Shown here: piece after piece, positions 1-4,032 of the stretch
Layout of the letters: every line of letters begins with the position of its first letter
How positions within the stretch are numbered: the stretch's first letter is position 1
Position numbers and translations under genes: made by a program
Notes under the pieces: generated by a model
Told to the model about the DNA's origin: nothing
What the model saw: only the letters and a program-made list of their open reading frames with translations
The model's database searches: none
Source: Candidatus Bathyarchaeota archaeon
Lineage (GTDB): Archaea > Thermoproteota > Bathyarchaeia > 40CM-2-53-6 > RBG-13-38-9
Assembly: GCA_026394315.1 (NCBI GenBank)
Contig: JAPKYM010000297.1
Coordinates: 1-5,468, forward strand
Length of the DNA stretch: 5,468 nucleotides
Reading direction: 5' to 3'

Positions 1-245
1 TGGAGAGCCTCATCCTCCATCGAGTACATCGAGTATATCCCGACTATTCGAGGACGCAAACTCCCAATCTTTTCCACGATGCCTCTGCGATCTTGAAAGG
101 TGCAGTCCAAGACCTTGACTGTAAGACCTTCGCGTCGGAGAACTGAGGCTATGTAACCTATCCCGAGGGGTGCAAACCGGAATGGTGACCTATCAAACCT
201 CGGCTTGAAGAATGGATAGACGAGAAGAACGTCCAGCAACAACAT
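1..245 (-). CDS. B12-binding-domain radical SAM protein, N-terminal part (runs off window)
   Basis: Translating the minus strand from the ATG at 245-243 gives 81 uninterrupted codons to the window edge. The product starts MLLLDVLLVYPFFKP, continues with APLGIGYIASVLRREG and TVKVLDCTF, and then has RPRIVGIYSM. This is the usual opening of the cobalamin-binding Rossmann domain in B12-dependent radical SAM enzymes: a VLLVxPP-like first strand, a PLGLxYLAAVLRxxG helix, a VxVLD strand and a PxxVGIS strand. Such proteins use S-adenosylmethionine, a [4Fe-4S] cluster and often cobalamin for methylations or ring rearrangements. The CxxxCxxC radical SAM core would lie outside the window, so that half is inferred. 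The substrate cannot be told. The start lies 2 bases past the stop of the upstream gene, indicating one transcript with coupled translation; a GTG at 248 directly before the ATG is an alternative start. Confidence 0.8.
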   Translation of the reverse strand, partial: MLLLDVLLVYPFFKPRFDRSPFRFAPLGIGYIASVLRREGLTVKVLDCTFQDRRGIVEKIGSLRPRIVGIYSMYSMEDEAL

Positions 246-247
246 CA

Positions 248-1057
248 CTAGATGATCTCGACTTCGTATTCAAATTGCTTTACACCAGGCGGAACCAGAT
301 AGCAGAATCCTGCCCAATCCAACCGAGGTCTCAGAAGTTCTCTACCCCCGAACAACCTCGTTTCAGGAATACTTCGGACACAAAAAGTTACGTCATCATC
401 CTGATTGGTCAGGCAAGCCTTTGCAGACGATATCTCCTTCCACGCACCCATACCATCCCCTCGAATCTTGGAGAACTCATCCCGGTAAAGATCAAAGGCA
501 GCCGATTGCTCAGTGAAGATCAAGAGATTCCTATGCTGCCTATCAGCAAGACTGGCAGTGTCAACTCTTACCATCAGTCTATTACCTGATAGCCGGTAGT
601 TTATGTCCACCGACCCTTTTGATTGGACTCCCTGATAGGACAACTTGAATCCTAGGATTGAGGTGAGCCTTATCAGATACGACAAGAATTTTCGGTACCG
701 TTCGTGCTTCCGGTACTTTTCAACTAACCTTCGTTCTACAGCTAGGTAAAGCCCATTGTCTACTGGAAACTTATCTCTCCAAGTCTTCCTTTGAAAAGCA
801 TTAATCGAGTAAGACTTCACAAGTTCCCCGCTTCTTTCCTGAACCTTGGCATAGGTCGAGAAGAACACCCCCTCTGGATAGTCTAATGCGGGGGCTCCGA
901 ATCCCATACCTTCGCCGCATACCGACCGATTTCCAATGAGCAATAGCAATCCTTTCTGAAGCGGAGAGGAATCCCCGAGACCGTCCTCGGTTATCTCTGA
1001 AAGCGAAAGCGAGATCTTATCGTTAAGCCTTAGAATATGGGAGTTATGAGTACTCAC
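248..1057 (-). CDS. Uncharacterised protein, 269 residues, between VOC and radical SAM genes
   Basis: I do not recognise this family. The reading frame begins with GTG at 1057 and ends with TAG at 248. No signal peptide or membrane segment is evident. A glycine-rich stretch, GEGMGFGAPALDYPEG (about residues 48-63), looks like a conserved turn or ligand loop. It is followed by a basic region rich in Arg, Lys and Tyr at about 109-130 (RRLVEKYRKHERYRKF). The C-terminal third is rich in beta-type residues and ends in FEYEVEII. Four scattered cysteines (47, 215, 226, 252) do not form a recognisable metal motif. The frame is the same as that of the VOC gene upstream, separated by one TGA and three codons. 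If the VOC frameshift is repaired, the two genes overlap by 14 bases. No clear Shine-Dalgarno motif precedes the GTG, so translational coupling is likely. The 2-base spacing to the radical SAM gene suggests a functional link, which is inference only. Confidence 0.7.
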   Translation of the reverse strand: MSTHNSHILRLNDKISLSLSEITEDGLGDSSPLQKGLLLLIGNRSVCGEGMGFGAPALDYPEGVFFSTYAKVQERSGELVKSYSINAFQRKTWRDKFPVDNGLYLAVERRLVEKYRKHERYRKFLSYLIRLTSILGFKLSYQGVQSKGSVDINYRLSGNRLMVRVDTASLADRQHRNLLIFTEQSAAFDLYRDEFSKIRGDGMGAWKEISSAKACLTNQDDDVTFCVRSIPETRLFGGRELLRPRLDWAGFCYLVPPGVKQFEYEVEII

Positions 1058-1066
1058 TCTTTGGCA

Positions 1067-1396
1067 TCAACCAGAAATGTTTCCGTAAGGATCTTTGAAC
1101 ATGGCTATTGTTCCACCTGCTTTCTTTGTGGGCTCCTGTGTGAACTCAACTCCCTTCCTCTTCAATTCACGGCATATCTCTTCCAAGTCGTCGGCCAAGA
1201 GCAGAATCCCTGTATTTCCTGGTTCTAGAGGTTCAATCTCACATAGATGGAATTCGGACGGCCAACCCTTCGGTGCAACAGTCACCCAGTGACCGTCACT
1301 TGATCGTACCTCAAACCCAAGCTTCTCAGTATACCAAAAGGTTGCTTCCTTAACATTGGATACAATAACAGGAATACTCCGGATCTCTTCTATCAT
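1067..1396 (-). CDS. VOC-fold (glyoxalase/bleomycin-resistance/dioxygenase) protein, 3' end frameshifted
   Basis: The product is about 109 residues as written. It shows the VOC pattern of two beta-alpha-beta-beta-beta modules: IRSIPVIVSNVKEATFWYTE and KLGFEV at the N-terminus, FHLCEIEPL mid-protein, and GGTIAMFKDPYGN near the end. I prefer the ATG at 1396 to the upstream ATG at 1423: GAGGT lies 7 bases before it, and VOC proteins normally begin right at this strand. The coding end is abnormal. In frame it stops as NISG-TGA at 1069-1067. One added T at about 1076-1078 would give GNIFWLMPKSEYS and a TAA at 1046-1044, which is the usual VOC ending. The N-terminal metal-ligand His is absent, and the C-terminal Glu position would be Trp in the repaired reading, so a classical glyoxalase metal site is unlikely. 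The substrate is unknown. It is the first gene of the minus-strand cluster. Confidence 0.82.
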   Translation of the reverse strand: MIEEIRSIPVIVSNVKEATFWYTEKLGFEVRSSDGHWVTVAPKGWPSEFHLCEIEPLEPGNTGILLLADDLEEICRELKRKGVEFTQEPTKKAGGTIAMFKDPYGNISG

Positions 1397-1577
1397 AACA
1401 CAGACCTCGACAGGTTCTACCATTCTATAGATGGTTAGCAGTCTATGAATTGTTTTTGTCTCGCAAAAAAGTCTCCAACAACGTGATTGACTAGGACCTT
1501 GTTTAATTACCTAGAATCATTTTAAAGCTACATTTAATAGCGTAGGGAATTTCATAGATACAAACAGGTGTATAACT
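1397..1577. promoter_or_regulatory. Divergent intergenic region between VOC cluster (-) and four-cysteine miniprotein gene (+)
   Basis: This AT-rich 181-bp stretch separates two divergent transcription units. On the plus strand, TTTTAAAG near 1519-1526 and TTTAATA near 1533-1539 are TATA-like, and AGGTG at 1566-1570 is a ribosome-binding site 7 bases before the ATG at 1578. On the minus strand, GAGGT lies 7 bases before the ATG at 1396, and CTATAGAA around 1424-1432 is a weak TATA candidate. A short CTAGG/CCTAG inverted repeat (1492-1496 and 1510-1514) flanks 13 bases; it is too short to call an operator. I see no coding signal in this region. Confidence 0.45.
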
Positions 1578-1748
1578 ATGGTTAAGTTGCCTCATATTGG
1601 ACATGAGAAGCACTTGTGCAAGATCTGGACAGACACATATGATGTAGACGCGGTAAGAGGCCTCGTCAAAAATGCAAAGTTCATATGCAAAGTCTGTGGC
1701 AGAGTAGCAGCAAGTCAAGATAACCTCTGTGATCCAACACCGCTCTAA
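1578..1748 (+). CDS. 56-residue four-cysteine, probably zinc-binding miniprotein
   Basis: The ATG at 1578 opens a 56-codon frame ending in TAA at 1748, preceded by AGGTG with a 7-base spacer. The product contains HEKHLCKIW near the start, then KFICKVCGRVAA, then NLCDPTPL at the end. The four cysteines at 14, 37, 40 and 51 make a C-x22-C-x2-C-x10-C set suited to one zinc ion. The combination FICxxCGRxAxxxxxLCxPxxL recalls a family of very small uncharacterised proteins in archaea and some anaerobic bacteria; that recollection is not a search result. No enzyme function can be assigned; binding to protein or nucleic acid is a guess. The gene has its own TATA-like upstream region and a T-tract after it, so it seems monocistronic. 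The antisense frame over the same DNA looks like a shadow. Confidence 0.78.
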   Translation: MVKLPHIGHEKHLCKIWTDTYDVDAVRGLVKNAKFICKVCGRVAASQDNLCDPTPL

Positions 1749-1764
1749 GCACATATGTCGTCTA

Positions 1765-1793
1765 ATTCTTTTAACCCATTTTTTTGTTAATTT
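1765..1793 (+). terminator. T-rich transcription terminator after the four-cysteine gene
   Basis: ATTCTTTT at 1765-1772 is followed by seven consecutive T at 1779-1785 and further TTAATTT, starting 17 bases after the TAA at 1748. No stem precedes the T-tract. This fits archaeal T-tract termination better than a bacterial hairpin terminator. Confidence 0.45.
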
Positions 1794-1800
1794 AGAACCC

Positions 1801-2205
1801 TGCTTCGATCGTCAACCAGTGGTGCGCGCGCTAGCCCATGACTATGAGACACTAAAGAAATGGGCTCTCGGCCAAGAGATCCCGATCTTAGCCGAGAAGA
1901 CTCGGGCAAGAGCAATAGATCTCGCAGACCTGAAAGGCTGAACCTTCACAATAACGAACATCGGATTCATCGAAGGATTCCATGCAACACCAATAATCAA
2001 CTATCCCGAGACCGCAATTCTGGCTACAGGCCGAATCCATGACAAACCCATTGTACGAAATGGAAAGGCCGTCATAAGGAAGATTATTGCCACTATCACT
2101 ATGTTTCGATCACAGAGTCATCGATGGGCGATGAGTGCAAGGTTCATGAATGAGCTCAAAAAGTACCTCGAAGATCCGGATCTTCTGCTTCTGGAAGAAG
2201 AGTAA
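1801..2205 (+). pseudogene. C-terminal remnant of 2-oxoacid dehydrogenase E2 (dihydrolipoamide acyltransferase)
   Basis: The conceptual product matches the end of the E2 catalytic domain, which transfers an acyl group from lipoyl-lysine to CoA. It reads QPVVR near 1813-1827, then ILAEKTRARAIDLADLKG, a TGA at 1939-1941, then TFTITNIGFIEGFHATPIIN, ETAILATGRIHDKPIVR, and finally MNELKKYLEDPDLLLLEEE with TAA at 2203-2205. The family normally has GGTFTITN, so the TGA replaces a Gly codon (GGA to TGA). The active-site motif FDHRVIDG is present only in the +1 frame (2105-2128). One extra base in the T/C run at 2104-2107 enters that frame, and one missing G in the run at 2126-2128 leaves it. The lipoyl domain, the peripheral-subunit-binding domain and most of the catalytic domain are absent upstream, where only an AT-rich spacer is seen. 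No E1 or E3 gene is nearby. The remnant is not expected to give an active enzyme. Confidence 0.88.
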
Positions 2206-2215
2206 AAAACTCAAT
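2200..2215 (-). terminator. Possible T-tract terminator for the Gfo/Idh/MocA-family gene
   Basis: Read on the minus strand, six T at 2209-2204 start about 15 bases after the TAG of the oxidoreductase gene and are flanked by GAGT/ACTC. The tract is short and overlaps the end of the E2 remnant, so the call is weak. Confidence 0.3.
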
Positions 2216-2224
2216 TCCACGGAA

Positions 2225-3244
2225 CTAAAGGAGTGCCTGCTTAGCTTTAACTATGCTCGTCGCAACCTCTTGAGCTTTCAACGCATCCTCTCCAGTGATC
2301 ATTGGAGTCTTCTTCTGCCTAAGTGATTCCACGAAGTGTTCATCTTCCTGATAGTGCCCCCAGACTCTTGGCCCTCTCTTCCTGAAGACCCACTCCTGCT
2401 TGTCCGGCTCCGCACCGTAAAGGGTCAGAACGTCATTTCCAGTCGCCGTCAGACTGTTGATGTTGCTGCCTAAGATCTCCAGCCTGCTTGTGCTCATTAA
2501 CGGTCTTACAAGCCCACTGAACTGAAGAGTTGCCACGGCACCACTAGAGAACTTTAGAACTGCCAGAGAATTGTAACCCTTCGTGCCACCCAACTCACTC
2601 AGCACAACATCCCTTGAGACAGAATGAACCTCTACAACATCAGCGCCAAACAGCCACCGCAACAGATCAATCGCCCACACTGACAATGTGAACCCCGGCC
2701 CTCCTCCACTCTTTGCCTGATCCCAGGCCCAAGAGTTCGGCGGCCATTGCTGAGCCAGAACTTCTGCTGCGATGAACTCCCTGTAGAAGGCTACAGCAGG
2801 GGTGCCGAGTGAGCCTTTCTCTACCAGCTCCTTTGCTTTGACATAGTTCGGTGTGAATCTGAAGTTCAGACTCGGCATCAAGACCACTCCTGCCCTCTTA
2901 GCCGCCTCAACGATCTCTCTAGCGTCACTGAGGGTTGGGGCAAGAGGCATTTCACATAGGACATGTTTTCCAGCCTTCACCGCATCTAATGCGATCTGGC
3001 GGTGAAGAAAAGTCGGAACGGATATGACTACGGCATCGACATCCGGATCTGCTAATAGGTCTTTATGGCTTGGATATGCAGCACTCAGCTTGAACTTCTC
3101 AGCTGCTTTCTTCGCGCGTGGCAGGTCTACGTCGGCTACAGCTATCAGCTTGGCTCCTGGAATTGAATTGAAAGCAGGCAGATGGGCCTTCTCGCCAACG
3201 AATCCCAGCCCCACAAGACCTATTCCAACTTCAGATTCAGTCAA
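2225..3244 (-). CDS. Gfo/Idh/MocA-family oxidoreductase-like protein lacking the usual catalytic residues
   Basis: This 339-residue protein has the normal family length. A Rossmann NAD(P)-binding domain opens with VGIGLVGLGFVGEKAHLPAF, with GxGxxG at residues 12-17, followed by AVADVD (36-41) and VVISVPTFLHRQIALDAVKA (72-91). The C-terminal alpha/beta domain includes a GGGPGFTLSVWAIDLLRWLF region at 180-199. Family members usually oxidise or reduce sugars, inositols or related alcohols with NAD(P). Two hallmark positions are changed: EKP reads EMP (Met99, ATG at 2950-2948), and the GxHxxD histidine reads Trp (Trp190). The start is TTG at 3244, because a TGA lies two codons upstream and any later start would damage the Rossmann motif. 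An in-frame ATG at 3259 is cut off by that TGA. Cofactor binding looks possible; ordinary dehydrogenase chemistry looks doubtful. It appears to be transcribed alone, divergently from the nuoE-nuoF pair. Confidence 0.9.
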   Translation of the reverse strand: MTESEVGIGLVGLGFVGEKAHLPAFNSIPGAKLIAVADVDLPRAKKAAEKFKLSAAYPSHKDLLADPDVDAVVISVPTFLHRQIALDAVKAGKHVLCEMPLAPTLSDAREIVEAAKRAGVVLMPSLNFRFTPNYVKAKELVEKGSLGTPAVAFYREFIAAEVLAQQWPPNSWAWDQAKSGGGPGFTLSVWAIDLLRWLFGADVVEVHSVSRDVVLSELGGTKGYNSLAVLKFSSGAVATLQFSGLVRPLMSTSRLEILGSNINSLTATGNDVLTLYGAEPDKQEWVFRKRGPRVWGHYQEDEHFVESLRQKKTPMITGEDALKAQEVATSIVKAKQALL

Positions 3245-3272
3245 CCCTCATCCAGTCATAGCGGCGAGACCC

Positions 3273-3283
3273 ATGTATAAAAG
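3273..3283 (-). promoter_or_regulatory. TATA box in the divergent control region
   Basis: The minus strand reads CTTTTATACAT here and the plus strand ATGTATAAAAG. Its centre is about 26 bases from position 3252, so minus-strand transcription would begin just upstream of the TTG start of the oxidoreductase gene and give an almost leaderless mRNA. It could instead serve the plus-strand operon, with a start near 3305 inside the inverted repeat. The orientation is inferred. Confidence 0.5.
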
Positions 3284-3292
3284 CCTGAAGAC

Positions 3293-3335
3293 CCAAGCTT
3301 GGAATATTCGGAAACGAAAAAGGCTCAAATATTCC
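3293..3335 (+). promoter_or_regulatory. Candidate operator: palindrome plus inverted repeat upstream of nuoE
   Basis: CCAAGCTTGG (3293-3302) is a perfect 10-bp palindrome. It overlaps the left arm of an 8-bp perfect inverted repeat, GGAATATT at 3301-3308 and AATATTCC at 3328-3335. The arm centres are 27 bp apart, about two and a half helical turns. Each arm also resembles one copy of the palindrome GGAATATTCC. The interval carries the A-rich GAAACGAAAAAGG and the AAATATT element, a possible BRE/TATA pair for the downstream operon. The placement suits a repressor, but which one is unknown. Confidence 0.45.
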
Positions 3336-3374
3336 ACTACTGCCTCTAAGTGGGTAGGTAGGTAGTAACGGCCA

Positions 3375-4022
3375 ATGGTTGAGCTCGCCTGCCAGCACTG
3401 CAACTACAAGTGGGACTACCAAGGAGAGAACGAATACTATGCTACCTGCCCAAGATGCCGCTACAAAGTCAGAATACCAGAAGATAAAGTACCCAGAGTT
3501 GGACGCAAGAAATTGAGCCTAGAAAGCAAGAAGAAAACTCTTACAGAAAAGAGACCGGTAAAACTACGCGGAATCGCTGCAATAGTAAACAAAGTGGTTC
3601 AAGAGGCTCAGTACGACAAAGGAATGCTTATTCAAATCCTGCTAAAACTTCAGAGAAGCTTCGGTTGGCTCCCTAAAGAGATGCTGACTGAGATAAGCAA
3701 ACAGCTAGAGATACCCCTGAGTCAAGTCTACCAAGTGGCAACATTCTACAAGGCCTTCTCCCTCGCCCCTCGAGGTAGACACCTCATCAGAGTCTGTATG
3801 GGAACCTCCTGCAAAGTCCGCGGTTCACATACAATTCTTGAAAGAGTCCAAAATCACCTAAGCATAGACAAAGACGGAACCACCCTCGACGGCAAATTCA
3901 GCCTCGAGACAGTAAACTGCGTTGGTTGTTGTGCCCTCGGCCCAGTCATGACTGTGGATGATGATTACCATGGAAACCTGAAGCTGCCCGATGTGGACAG
4001 GATCCTTTCCAAGTATCGGTAG
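3375..4022 (+). CDS. nuoE: NuoE-like [2Fe-2S] subunit with N-terminal zinc ribbon
   Basis: The product has 215 residues, longer than the roughly 160 of a typical NuoE/HndA/HydC subunit. Residues 1-35 form a zinc ribbon with CQHC at 6-9 and CPRC at 25-28, followed by a basic linker rich in Lys and Arg (about 38-64). The remainder is the standard subunit. A helical domain contains IQILLKLQRSFGWLP and VYQVATFYKAFSL. The thioredoxin-like fold has CMGTSC (Cys141, Cys146) and CVGCCALGP (Cys182, Cys186), which give the four ligands of the [2Fe-2S] cluster. In diaphorase modules this subunit pairs with NuoF and takes part in electron transfer with NAD(P)H. GGTAGGTAGGTAG at 3353-3365 lies about 10 bases before the ATG and may aid ribosome binding. 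The gene ends at TAG 4020-4022, next to the nuoF-like start. The ribbon is unusual for the family and could mediate docking or nucleic-acid contact. Confidence 0.93.
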   Translation: MVELACQHCNYKWDYQGENEYYATCPRCRYKVRIPEDKVPRVGRKKLSLESKKKTLTEKRPVKLRGIAAIVNKVVQEAQYDKGMLIQILLKLQRSFGWLPKEMLTEISKQLEIPLSQVYQVATFYKAFSLAPRGRHLIRVCMGTSCKVRGSHTILERVQNHLSIDKDGTTLDGKFSLETVNCVGCCALGPVMTVDDDYHGNLKLPDVDRILSKYR

Positions 4023-4032
4023 GTCAAAGAAC

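Noticed and set aside
212..589. 125-codon plus-strand frame at the left end
   Set aside because: It lies antisense to the unrecognised 269-residue protein and the radical SAM start. Its composition is low in expected protein features, and the minus-strand genes form a continuous cluster.
1067..1069. Deliberate stop-codon readthrough producing a VOC-269-residue fusion
   Set aside because: The alternative frame restores a canonical VOC ending with its own TAA, so a lost T is far simpler than readthrough.
1492..1514. CTAGG/CCTAG inverted repeat as an operator
   Set aside because: Arms of 5 bases in AT-rich DNA are expected by chance, and the position does not match a clear promoter.
1503..1754. 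83-codon minus-strand frame
   Set aside because: It overlaps the four-cysteine gene antisense, has no recognisable motif, and lacks the ribosome-binding site that the plus-strand gene has.
1939..1941. TGA recoded as a sense codon (glycine or selenocysteine), since it replaces a Gly codon in the E2 sequence and another TGA precedes the oxidoreductase start
   Set aside because: The long intact genes (oxidoreductase, nuoE, both nuoF pieces) contain no in-frame TGA and encode Trp with TGG and Gly with GGN. The E2 fragment also has two frameshifts, so decay or error explains it better.
3353..3365. GGTA triple tandem repeat as a microsatellite or phase-variation tract
   Set aside because: Only three copies of 4 bases lie in the untranslated leader. 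It is more likely part of or near the ribosome-binding region.
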